NCBI GenBank assembly: GCA_016801885.1
Contig: CM028889.1
Location: 19,536,001 to 19,600,000, forward strand
Direction of reading: 5' to 3'
DNA from: Toxotes chatareus
Lineage: Eukaryota > Chordata > Actinopteri > Toxotidae
DNA length: 64,000 bases
Position numbers and translations under genes: made by a program. This document shows, piece after piece, positions 23,568-36,615 of the stretch (its first letter is position 1; each line of letters begins with the position of its first letter). The notes under the pieces are model-generated. The model was not told where the DNA came from. It searched no databases and saw only the letters and a list, made by a program, of their open reading frames with translations.

Positions 23568-26500
23568 AAAAGAGCAGAAAATAACTGCAGGACCTTTGAA
23601 TGTTGTGAGCTTTGAATCTGATGATTCTCAGGCAAATTCTGCCTGTAGAGGGAGTTTCCTTTTCCCATGATTCTAAGCGGCAGAAAGACACATTGCATCT
23701 AAAAAAATATCTGGATCATGTCAGAGTGTTCAGATTTGACATGACTGACTTTTGATAGGAACTGCTTCAATCGGGCTCTGAGAGTTTTATAGTAGCCTGT
23801 CTAAATTGCCTCCCGTGTCACTGCCACTAAACTACAGTAATTAACTTCCTGTAGTTTTTAGAACACCTGCATGCACCTGTCCCTTTCACCTCACACAGTA
23901 TCTTTACCTCACGTCTCTCCCACCACTCCTCCCTTACAGTTTTATACTTAATGGCTAAACTTTTTATGGCTCGAAACCACCTTAACGGTTCAAAAAGTAG
24001 CCCAAATTATAACAAGGTTATGCCTTGAAGCTCCATTTTAAGTCATTTTTCATTTTTAGTGTTATTGTGAAGTGTTTCTTTTTTTTAGAAGTTACAAACT
24101 GACTTCTGAAGCAAACAGGAAGAGAAATGTGTACATGCAGCTCTGCACCATATAATTTTAAATCTATGATAAACCAAATCTAGACCATATGTTTTGTATT
24201 TAGATATGTTACATAGTTCAATGTGAGACTTAAACAGAAAGCTAAAATGTATGTATTGGTAGCACGCCCGGACAGCTAGCTTTTTCTGGTTACCTGTGCA
24301 ACGTAACATTAAGGACTGCATGTGGGTGGCTATTAGAATAAATCTTTTCTCCACAGTGAATCCTCTGTCAGTTGAATTACTCAGTTGTCAGTAGTAAATA
24401 TAGCAGGCTTTAGACAGATGGGATGAAGATGGAAAGCTACATTTTTTTAGGAAATGTTCAAATTGGGCTCTTGGTCTGTGTAAATGTCTGTCTCCTTCGA
24501 ATCTGCGTTTCTGCTTGTCTTTCTTCTTTTTTTTCCTCCCTCAACAGTCTGTTCTTACCTTCTCTTCACCACTTTATCCCTCTTGCCAACTCTCCCCCTG
24601 ACTTTTCCTCCCTTCCGACCTCGCTTATCCCCTTCTTTTTTTCACTGTTCAGTCTTCGCCCCCACCATCTGACCAGTACTCCTACCCTTCTATCCTGCAA
24701 TCTCTTCCTCCCTTCCTTTCTCTTTACCCCTTTCCCTCCCTCCTTCCTCTCCCTCCCTGCAGACAGCCATATGCAGCTCTGTAAATGGCAGGGTGCTGTG
24801 TGGTTGTGATGTGGTCTGACTGTGGTCTGTTTGCACTGCCACTGCGGTTCATTCTGCTTACCAGCCTGCTGCTTCGCCCCGTCTGGACCCGGCAGGCCGG
24901 CCGGATGGTTGACTGACTGACTGCTGCGTAATTGAGGCGGTAGAGCAAATGCAATCACACACATACGTACACACACACATACACACTACCACTACCACAA
25001 GCCTGTCATAAACTATCCTCGTGTGTCACTGGAGACACAGACCAGCCTTCAGCATCCCGTTGCTGCTCTGTTCCCAGCTTAATGCTCCCTGTTGTCTAAA
25101 TACTTTGACAATACCACCGAACACCATTTATCATCAGATAATTGCAACCTGCGGAAAGCTGGTCAGTGATAAAGCTGAAAATGATTAACGTGATGACTCA
25201 TGGTACTTTATGTGTTGGTGCAGCTGATGGGAACTCTGATATATTTGTGGGAGGCAGAGGGCGCAGTCTGTGTCTGCATGTGTGGAAGAGTGTGTTTAGC
25301 TGCATGCCGATATTGGACAGGTAGGTCTCCGTACAGGAGAGTGGTTAACGAGCAAACAGAAAGATGATAAGGAAAAGGAGGCAGAAAGAGAGAGAGAGGA
25401 CCAAAGAAAGGGATCAGAAATATCCAGACAGAAAGAAAAAAGTTTGGGTAAGAGATTTTGGTTGAGACGGGGTTAAGGTGTAGTAATAAGGTAATGTTTT
25501 TTGTGGCTAAATGTGTGTTTTTTTTATCTGCGTTTCACTGTCTGTGAGGAGGCAAGAGAGAGAAACCGAGTCAGACAGAGAGCAGACAGAGAGGGAGAGA
25601 GGAAGAAGGAGCAGGAGGAGGGTGCTGCCAGAGGGTGAATGTTGGAACATAGAGCATGCTGTGTTGATTTGATTAAATTCAGTTCTGTTCTATTTGCAGT
25701 AGGCCTAGTTACTCAGCTATATTTGTACAGTGCTGTCTGCTGAGTTTTAACAACACCAACACAGATCTCCGGGAGAACGGAAGGCCTAGGATTAGACTCT
25801 GAAATACACTTTTAAAAAGGATACACCAAGTTTTTTAGGGGGAGATTAGCCCCATTTGTCAGTTTTATGGTTTATCCATTGCTACTGATACCAAATTAAT
25901 CCATGTGTCCCTGGTTTGCTCCTGTGCTTGGTACGAACACTTTTACATACACTATGTAAGAACAGATGACTAGCACTTTCACAAACTGTAAATAAAGTAT
26001 ATAAAGCAGTGCTAAATATAAATGCTCAGCAGCTGTGTGTGCACTAAGATCCCAGTTAAATTTACACAAAGTGACAAAAACTAACACATATTCCAAGGAC
26101 GGCTCCTTCATCCATTGGAGGTAAGAGCAGCAAGCAGAGGAGGAATGTGTTGCTGCTCACCTGAAATCGGGGGAAAATTAGTAATAGGTAACAACCTGCC
26201 TTCTCGCAGTCCACGCTATTTATGCTGTGGTCTTAGCATGGAGCTCTGGAGCATATGATCCTCTGAGAACACACTGACGATTTGGATAATTTGTATGGAT
26301 GCATATGACGATCTACCAAAAGCATGAAATCGCTTCAGCTTGACAGCAGCTCATGCTAATCCTGTTGTTGCTAAGAATGCAGATGAGCACCTTTTCTGAG
26401 ATGAGAATCAACATTAACATGTATAAACTGACAGTGCATACCTGTAAATAACTGGACTACTAATAACTTGGATAATTGTATCTACAGTTTACGTGGATCC

Positions 26501-28169
26501 CACCTCTACTTGATAACTTTAAAAAGTCAAAGGATAAATTTTTTTCTTCTCTTTCTCTGATTGTTGGCTCAATCTGACTGGTGGGTGTCTGTGTATGTGA
26601 GTTAGTGCACTCATCTTATTTTGTTGGTGTTTTCTCAGATTGCTGAAATCCACTGTTACAGCTCCAATCCAGATTTTTTTTAAAGCGGATTCTTGATGTT
26701 AAATATTGCCAGCAAAATCAGCGTGTAAAGTCAAGAAGATCTGGTTTTAATCGACTGTTATGCTGAATCTCTGCTTTCCAGTCTGACAATAATATTCTAT
26801 TCAAATCATAGTTTTTGTAAATTATTTGTGTGTGTTTATAATACACACATCTATAGTATAATCAGCATAATCTGACAGCAGCTTCTCCATTCTCTTGTCC
26901 TTTCTTTTAGTATCCCCTCACCGCCACACTTACTGTTGCATCCTCTTGCTTCTGCTCATCACTTCAGCTGATCAGTAGCTCACCCTGCTGCACCTAGAAG
27001 TCATGTTCACGGTCTCTGCCAAAGTTCGTAGTTGTTTTAATGGCCATATTGGAAGGCTTGGCAAAAAGGCTGCTGTCTTATGACCTCCTGCTGGCTGCAT
27101 CATCTTGGCTTCCTGATCTCTCCTCCAGGACAGTGCCTTTGTTGTTTTGACAAAATAATTTGTAGTATTAGCCATCAGGCAGTCTCTTCTTTACACTGTT
27201 CAGTCTGAAGAGCACTTCTTTAACCATAAAGAGGCTCTAACAGTGTCTGAAATCCCTTCCCCTAATACCTCCCTGACGTTGGAATTGAGGGGGCTTCTCA
27301 ATATTTCCAAAACGTTTAATGCATCCGGAGCGTTTGGCCAGGAGTGTGGGAGTGAGAAGGTCTGTTTTCTTAAACCCCCAGAGAAATCAGCAAGAACATG
27401 TGATGCAGCCATGTAGCGGCTACCATGGCCAACTTTTCGGTCTGCCTTTGTGTGTGTGGCGGTTTGGAACAGCTATGAACTCACAGTGAATGAACTGGTT
27501 CTTTTCAGGCTTACTGAACCCTTTAGACAATGTAACAAGCACTTCATTTGAAGCACACTGAGGCCATTGCAACCGCTCACAGTATCGGTGCCCACAAACA
27601 GGAGGCAGAACAGGAGGCTGAAAATCCAAGACATATTAGCTGCTAATGATGAGTGTTAGCAGCACAGTTAGCAGCCAGTCAGTTTGTGAATGTCACACAA
27701 CATCCCTTCTACTTTGCAACTCAGTGACAAACTACTACAGCCAATAATTTAGCAGATGCAGTCAGAGGGAACAGTAATGCTGCAGTGTTGTTGCTTGCGG
27801 TCTGAATTGCACAGTGTCTGCCAGTGAAATCATTATTGGCCTTAATAAGACCAAATGCTCCCTAGTACTGAGTTCAATAAGCAAATATTTCCTGAAAACA
27901 AATCCAGTTCCGGGCGTAACGAGTAAGATATTTGAAAAATATTTTTTTCTAACATAATTCAGTTGAGGGAGCTGAAACCAATTTAACTCAGCTGAGTGTG
28001 GGATTCAACGTTTCTGAATGTGTTTATGAATTTGACGGATGGATGGATGGATGGGGCTCGGTGAGTCAGTGTGTCGATGGTGAGTGTATAGCGTTCTGAG
28101 TCAATGTCTGGTGACAGCTTGGGAACAGTCAGCCAGCCAGCTCCAGTCCCAAGGGACACTCAGACTAGG

Positions 28170-28275
<106 letters not shown>

Positions 28276-31200
28276 ACAGACACACACAGACACACACACG
28301 CACTCACACAAACAGAGCCCAGACTGGCATGATGCTCGCTCAATGTCACTTTGACATTTACTCTCCCAGGGAACGCTGCTGTCACTTTTTTACAGGGTTA
28401 CTCAGTAGTATTCACATACAGTGATCCTGTAATAATTAGGTCATTTTTTTTTATTTGTCGACTTTGTGTATTTCATTTGAGGATGATTTCCAGTCTGTTT
28501 TTTCTGAAAGAAAAATCCAAAGTTTACTTCTCTTTCAAGATCTGTTAATAGTTTCCCTCTTCAAAGTGAAGGATTTGGAACATATTACACAACCGTTTTT
28601 AGTCGCATGTCCCATGTCTGCTGCCAGACACTCATCCGGCCAGGCACACAGCCTCACTTTCTATCAAAACCACGCACAAAAACAAACACACACACACGTA
28701 CATAAAAAAAATCTTTAACATATTAACACAACTCTCACCCTTTTTCTCTTTCTAGACACTCTTGCAAACACACCTCTCCCACACAATCTCCATGATACAG
28801 ACACACCCAGAAGCTCACACACACATACGCTGGCTGACCATGATGTCCCAGGGTCCTACCAGATGGTGTCATTTGGCCAGACAAGGTTGCTGTGCTCCAT
28901 TTGTCAGCAAAAAATGTCTGTCCTAACAAGTTACTTAAAGGGTCACTTCACCCAAATTACTGAAGTGAAGTGATGAAGTAAATGTTCATTGCACAATATA
29001 GAATAATGACACCATCAGCATTTAGATTGGTTCTCTGAGAGAAGCCCTGCTGTCAGAGGAGACAAAGAGGGCGAAGAGGCAGAGTGGTAGAAAATGAGCC
29101 AAAACGAGTGAACCTCAGATGAGCATTCATTCACTCAATGGTGAAAGATCTGGGACTTGGGACATTCAACTGGCATTACTACTTATTAATTTATTAACTT
29201 ATTAATACAACCGGGTGTTTACACTGCCTATATCATAGCACTGAAAATGGAAAGTGAACCCTCCACATGACCCGTGAGCCATGTAAACCATTTTCAAATG
29301 TCAAATGCTATTTATACTATGGCTTGGCTGAATGCTTGAAGGTTATTTACTGAGAGATGTGCATTCATTTTGCCCAGTAAGCCCAGCTAATCAACATTTT
29401 AAATTCAATATTTTGCGTATAGTTAATGTCAATTCATTGCTTTCCATCTTGCAGTAGTCCAGAGTTGTAACTGAACCTTGACCGAGAGACTAGATGATCA
29501 TTCTTGTTTTATGTGTGACTATGAGACTAAGGCGGTTATCTTTTCCCAGCTGCCGTTAAAGACCGTTGCCTGGTGGTGTTCATCAAATGTAATAAATAGT
29601 TGTACTTCACTCTCACTTTTGTCAGGCACAAAGTCACAGCCCTGGAAGTGTCTGGCAAGCAAGACCCAGACAGACCAAGAAACAGTGACAGTGTGACTTT
29701 ACTGTTTTTTGCTGACATCAAACTCAAAGAGGATAGAACCCAAGTTTACCAGATTGGTGCTGCCGCAGGTCTCTCTCATGGTGTTTTCTTTTCGTAACCA
29801 GACGGACAGTTTCGCATCATCCTCTCATCAAAGTTGTAAATACTGTGATACTCGCTTTGACATGGGCAACTTGCGTAGTGAGTGAGGGCCACCTGGCTCT
29901 GACTCGATTTCTCTTGTGGGACGTTTTGTTTTTGAGGGGCCCTAAGCAGGCCCTTAGTTCGCTTATGTATCGCTCAGGCTCTGATAAGACTGCAAAGACA
30001 TGCAAAATTCAGTGTTTCCTTTCAGTTCTCCAAGATACTTTGACTCCTGTGCTTCCCTCCTTCCCTTCTACATCCTTTCCTCCCTCCTCACCTCTGACTA
30101 CCTCATTCTACCCCCACATATTCATGTTCTTTTCACTTCATATCTGTCGGCTCCTGATGATACCATTTCCTCCTTTCATTTCACCCTGTCACAGATACGG
30201 TTGCCACGGAGCTGAGGTGTATGTGTGTGAGTGTGAGGCAGAGTGTGGGTGGATATGTGTGCGTGTGTGTGTGTGTGTGTGTTTGGTCTCAGTTCAGGAC
30301 AGGGTTAATATCGTGGGTTGGGGTGGAAAGCCCAGGTGGAACATTTTTAATGTCTGAACTTAATTGGCATGACATGGCCCAGGCACTGTACCAAGTTCTG
30401 TGTGTCTGTGTGAATGTGTGTAGTGTAATGTTGCGTGTACCTTTTTGTACATAGACAAGTGATATTATGTGTGAACATTTGCCTCAGTGACACAGACATG
30501 AAGTCTTTTCCTGTCTGCATGTGTGTACATGTTTTTGCTGCTACTTCTACAGTGTATATATTTCTGTGTACAGTATATAAAGTGTGTTTTATGTGTGTGT
30601 ACAGGTATGCACACTCACATGTGTGCAAACGTTGTGTGTGTATATGTGTAGATCATTAACTCCATGTGTGCAGACATGTATGACAGGATATATCAAGGCG
30701 GTAGGCGCCACGACATAGAAACAATATCTGATGTCCAAGTTCAAAGCTGAGCGACAGCAGCAAAGCGTGAACGTTTCTGTATGTAAAGTAAATGTAAAGG
30801 GAAGCTGATAACACGTGTGCAAGATCTTCAGAACTGCATAAAGGCTGAAACATGCTTCTCCACAGAGATGTTTGTGCGTATTTTTGCAGAATTCAGCTGA
30901 ACAGTCAAATTCAGCTTTCAACATGCCAGTAATGCACTGAGGTTGACTGACCACTTAAAAACGTGAATGAACTCCATCAGAGAGAAGAAGGTATCACAGC
31001 ACACAGCAGCAGTTTTGTTCTCCTTTTTAAAGGATAATTTCAGTTTATTTAAACCTGTCTTTCCCATAAATATGGGCATTGTGGAGATTCGGGGAAACGA
31101 GAACTCATGCAGAACAGCATATATTGGGGCAAGCTGTGCAAGCCTCCTACAGCTTTTCCAAGTTGATGATTTTTACATGAATCATTCCAAACGCTTGTCT

Positions 31201-32484
31201 CTGAATCCGACAAATGAAGAAAGTCGCCGCCTGGAGAGTCAATTTTTGCCACATTCATGGGAAATACTCCAGGTTGAAATAAACCAGAATTTTTCTGAGA
31301 TGAAGAGTAGCAGCTTGGTTAAAAGCCTGATTTTTGATTAGTGTGTAATGCCTGTCTCAACCCAACACTGAAGGATGGACAGCTCATTCAAAGCTAGAAT
31401 GAAAACCATGTGGATTCTGATAAGTAACAGCGAATTGGGCCTTTAACCTAGAAAGGATTTGATAGTTAGAGATCACAGTATGCTAAAAGGTAATGTGGGA
31501 CACTGAGCCCCTTTCCACTGTACAGACTTATATACTTATATTCTTCCTTTTACAACAAAGAAAACAGAAAGAAGGAAAATGTCACATTCACTGGGGTGAC
31601 TTAAAAAAAATCTTTTTCCAGAACAGCACCAAACAAGTGAGCAAGAATTTGAGCCTGTAGTTTCCAAGACAAAACATTATCATAAAAATGTCGTTTAATA
31701 TATTTATTACTATTCATTACACAAAGAAAACATCCTGCTGATCTGTGCACTGAGAACCAAGATAAACTGAGATAGAGAAGTCACGAAGACAGGCAAATAG
31801 ATCCAAAGCAAATGACATTACATTGACTTCTATAAGGTACTACTGAGCCGTGTTGCCGTAAACAACTCTGTCTAAACACACAAAGCTGCAGTGGCTCACT
31901 AAAAAAGTACAAATAAATAAGAATTTGGGGCTGTAATGAGAACTCGGGCTCATATTCAGCTCCGTGTGAGGCTCTGGGTTTGTCACGCCGGTTGCTGCCA
32001 GTTTCCATTACCTAGTGCAGAGTCCGAACCCGCTCCACTTGGGCTTGGAGTGCTCTGCTCAAATGGTCTTGGCACGCTAATGCGTAGTACACCTCACTCA
32101 ACAAACACTGTGTCAAGGGAGCAGCCATGAACTAATGTGTGTAATGGGGAGTTAGGATCACTTTGCTCATACGCAAGGAAGGCATACTTTTCTCGCAGCT
32201 TCACTCTTCTTCCTCAGTGGCTCTCTGTCTTGTACATGCATAAAAATATAAACATCACACATGAGGGGAAAAAACGTGTTGTGGTTATAAACAATGATAT
32301 GTCATGAGGAATTGCTCAAAGTTGCTGAGCTTCTGCATTATGCAAGAAAAGCACCTCTGTCTTCCTCTTCCTTCCTTCTATTTCAGTCCCTTCCTCTGCA
32401 CCTCCTTTGTTTGTTTGCTGATTTTTAGCCTTGCTAGCGACATGACTCTATGGATGGCAGTGTCATCTCTTGGTCTGTCTACCA

Positions 32485-32930
32485 CTGTGGTTCAGACCAA
32501 AATATCTCAGCAGTGACTGGATGGATTGCCATGAAATTTGGTACAGACATTCAAAGTGCCCAGAGGATGAATACTGATGACTTTGGAGATCTCCCTAATG
32601 CCGCAATGGGGTTGACATATGTGGTTTTTGAGGGAAACCTCTTAATAACTACTTCTGGATAGATTGGTGTAAGATTTGTTGTACATATTCAAGTCCCCTT
32701 CAGAATGAAATTAAATCACTTTGGTGCCTACTGGACTTTCCATATGGAGCCATCATCAGGTCAAAATTTTACCTGCAAAACTAATCAATTCAGCCTCAGC
32801 TGTACTGTGTTGCGTGCTAATTAGCAAATGTTAGCGCGCTAACGTGCTGAACATACATTGTTAAACACTGTAACGTTATACCTGCTAAAAATCAGCATGT
32901 TGTCATTGTGAGCATGTTAATGCATATTAA
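32485..32930 (+). repeat. Dispersed fish repeat (copy 2, longer)
   Basis: It shares with 23285-23567 the ordered words AAATATCTCA, GGATTGCCATGAAATT, CAGAGGATGAATAC, GGGTTGACAT and CCATCATCAGGTCAAAATTT. It then continues into the usual tail: CAGCCTCAGCTGTAC, GTGCTAATTAGCAAATGTTA, GCGCGCTAACGTGCTG and GTCATTGTGAGCATGTTAAT. It is a fuller copy of the same non-coding element. Confidence 0.8.
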
Positions 32931-33917
32931 AGCACCTCTGTCTCAAATTAAATATATATAAAATTGCATACTACATGTCTTCTGCTCTACTAATTCCACT
33001 CCACCTGCAAAAGTGGCTTTGGACATATATCTACTGTCACTTTCATGTATGGGATTAGATATAACCAACATTGACCAAAATCATCTCCCAAGCTCACTTT
33101 TTTGTTCTTTTGTTGGATAAGAATTTGTTTGAAAGCTGATTTTTATATGTTACCAAACTAACTGCCAGCCATATCTACAAAACTAATGACTTTAAATAGT
33201 GTTAAAAAAAAGTAATTTGTCTACTGTGTGATTAAGCAGTGCAGGTGGTGACTGACTGACTCTGCACTCAGCTTTTCTCATACGTGCTGAACTGCAACCC
33301 GTGCACTGAAGAATGCTGAAGAGACGGACCAGGTGCTTCGGGGCTTGGCAGATTCGATCATGTATCAGAGTCACAGTAGACTCAGTGCTGCTTGTTAGCC
33401 TGTTAGTCTGTGAATATCACTCCTGATTCCTGCTGCCTGTGGACTTAGACTCACTGCTGCAATTTGGTTAAGTTTCACAACTTTTATTGCCTGTTAGGGT
33501 GAATAATTGTTTTGCATTTTTATTTAAATACTTTTAGCATCTCTTTCTTATTCTTATGTCTTGTTCCTATGTCCACACTCAATATATACAGAGGGGAAAA
33601 AAACACTCAAACATCCTGGCACTAGTTGAATAAGTTATTGTATAATGTACATTACTAACACAACTGTGGAAATGTTGTGAAATATTCACTTGACAGTTAG
33701 ATGGATTGAGCAACTTTGTGAGACAAAGAAATTCCCGAGAGGCTGAGGAAAGCATCTCAGCTCAAAAAGAAAACAGAGAGAAAGAATCAAAATAACAAAA
33801 AGACGTTTCATTTCTCTATTCTGTATCAGTGTTTCTCCGTGTTTCTAAAATCTAACTCTGTCTTTGATTACATATCTTTCTCTAACACACACACAGAGGG
33901 CTCATAGGTCCAGTGTG

Positions 33918-33975
33918 TATTGTGTGTGTGTGTGTGTGTGTGTGCGTGCGTGTGTGTGCGCGTGCACGCGCACAG
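33918..33975. repeat. (GT)n with GC-alternating tail
   Basis: About 13 GT units are followed by GCGTGCGTGTGTGTGCGCGT and then GCACGCGCAC. The alternating purine-pyrimidine composition favours Z-DNA. Confidence 0.9.
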
Positions 33976-34103
33976 TGCTTGCCTGCTCTGTAAGGCCAGT
34001 TGAACAACAAGATATCCCCCAGGAATCTCCAAACATGGCATCATGAATTTTTCAACACTGACATCCGCCATCTGCACCTTGGCCAGCACACATGAACACA
34101 CAG

Positions 34104-34106
<3 letters not shown>

Positions 34107-34137
<31 letters not shown>
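34107..34137. repeat. (CA)n microsatellite
   Basis: A CA run of about 15 units, lying about 130 bases from the GT run at 33918, so the two could pair as inverted dinucleotide arrays. Confidence 0.93.
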
Positions 34138-34138
<1 letters not shown>

Positions 34139-36390
34139 AATCCAGCATTCCTTGCACGCATACATGCATCTGCTCTCTTTCAGTCTGTCTCACCTCTCTC
34201 TCTTCCTCTCTGTGTGTTTTTGAACACTCTGCATCTGGTCGCAAGAACCCCTGCCAGTACATTTTACACTTACATAATGCATTCTACTGTCAAAATGTTT
34301 AAAAATAGAGACAGGCAGAGAGGAGGAGGAGGGAAAGAGAGAAAAAGAAAAGACAAAGTGAGAGATAGATGGGCAGAGAAAGATATTGATACTCCAGTTT
34401 GATTAGTAATATTAATAAAGCCACAAACCATTTTTTCCTGTCTAGGAAGCTATACCGAATTCAGGAGAAACCTGGGAGTCGGATGAAGACTGAGAGCCTG
34501 AGAAATCAAGTGAAAGCATTTGGTATGCAGGACGTGTAGAGCAACACGCAGACATGAAAAACAAAACAGCGACTTTTTGTTGTGCTGCTGCCGCTGGATA
34601 AATGACCAGCTATCACAAAGTAAAGAGCTGCATGGATTTATTTGCCTGGTGTCAGTGGAAATGATCAAGAAAAGAAAAATGCGGAGGCATAAATGAAGTA
34701 GCACATGAGGTCTCACACATTCAATCACACACAGACACACATAGACACACACACACACACATACACACTAAGTGGGGTTGTCCTACTGAAACTATTAGCT
34801 CAGTAGGGCTCGGTTCTGTGCTGTTGATTTTGAAAACACTGCACTATTAATGAATGAAGAAAAAGTACTTTGTGTTTAAGGGATTTATGAATGTGAATGT
34901 TTGAGTTTGTGTGAGTGACATGACAAAAAAGCAAGAAGTAAATATTATTATATGCATTCAGGAGAGATACAGGCAGAGAGAGAGAGAGAGAAGGAGAGAG
35001 AGAGAGAAAGCGAGAGAGAGATGAGGATGATGGTGATGATGGAAGAGGAGGAGGTATTTTATTCACTACAGTCTGCCTCAGTCCCAATTAGTCACAGAAT
35101 TGGCTTGTGCCAAGCAGGCTGATTACAGCACAGTCTACTACTGCCTGGAGGGACTGTACACACACACACACGCACGCACACACACGCACACACACACACA
35201 CAGACATACATTGTGCACATGAAAATACACACACCAACAAACACACACGTATACTTTCCATATACACATTTACATATGTACCTACTCTTAGAATAGCTCA
35301 TACTTTCAGACACACACCAACTCACACAAGCATATGTTATGTGGACACACGCATTTATACACAATAATACACACACACATACAGATTCAAGCTCATGTCC
35401 AGATCCTCCTCATGTGCCATATGCACATACATGATTTACACTCACACACACTGTGTACTTGTACTTCAAACACATCTACTTATTCATAATATACTTACAC
35501 TTACATACACCACATTATCACACACTGACTCAAGCAAACACACACACAAACACAATCTATTTATATTTATATTTTGTACAAGAAAGAAATCATGGCTTTA
35601 TGTGCAAGATCACAGCTTCACATATAGAAAATAACTCACATATATACAGCACAGACACACACTTATACATATGAAGTACATAGAAATGCCATTGGGCTAA
35701 TTTGACTCACACAGTAAAGTGCACTGGGGCGCACATGTACCAAACATGGAGTTGCCTTTCTCTTAGTCTCTCTCCCTGAGTCTCTCTTCAGTCACATATG
35801 TCACAATAGAACAGAGACTGACTCTGTCTTCATCATGCTCTGTTGGACACCTGCCTCATGTCCTGACAATCTGATCTTGATCTCAATAAAAGTAGGATAA
35901 TAACACATTTTCAATTGTTTTTGCTCTGTCCAGCACATTGGATTTGAACTCAAACCACATGACTATGTGGGGTTTTTTTTTAGCTTTATTCTGAGGGTGT
36001 GTTGAACAGTCAAGGAACTGTAGCACTTCTCATAGGAGTTCTCCTGATTTGAAGATGCTAAAATTTACAGCACAGTTACCTAAGGTTTAAGGTAAAAATC
36101 TGTTGAACCTTTGTGCGGTAGGGTTGCTTGTGTGCTTAAAGTGATCACATTTAATATTTTGTTCCAGATCTTTTTGACAGTTTGTCACATGTCTGTGACC
36201 CACACACACAGGGAATCTTTTCTAGTGATCTTTTTTGGTGACATTCTGTGAAGTCTGAATTTCATCCAGCTTTATTTCTTGCCTGTTTCACTGTTGCCCT
36301 CAGTCTGATCTTCAGCAAGTGCAAGCAGCCCAGTCTCTTTATGAAATATGTCTATGTTGGACAATTCTGCAGTGTTCAGTGCCTCAGAGG

Positions 36391-36615
36391 AAGTAGCGAG
36401 GTGGAAAGTAAAAGTGTGGTGGTCCAAGTGGTGGATGGGAGTGCAGCACTTAACTTTTATGCAGTAAACCGCATCCTGTCACAGACCTTGAGAACATTCA
36501 CTATTTTAGTAACCGTAACCCTGATTTCTAAGCATTCCCTAACATTAACCAAGCATTTTAGTTGCCTAACCCAAACCATACTTTAATTTCCATAACTATA
36601 ATCCCTTACCTTAAC
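36391..36615. repeat. Dispersed repeat with ACCCTAAC-like words
   Basis: The stretch contains GGTGGTCCAAGTGGTGGATG, GCAGTAAACCGCATCCTGTC and a run of diverged CCNTAACC words (AACCGTAACCCTG, CCCTAACATTAACC, CCTAACCCAAACC). I have seen similar arrangements in interspersed fish elements. The boundaries are loose and the family is not assigned. Confidence 0.45.

Noticed and set aside
28936..29260. Possible MITE starting AAAGGGTCACTTCACCC
   Set aside because: A matching inverted right end could not be found with confidence.
30967..31341. 124-residue + strand frame
   Set aside because: No recognisable domain. Part of it starts like other fish repeats (AAAGGATAATTTCAG). There is no promoter or splice evidence. 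It might merit a database search, but it is not supported as a gene.
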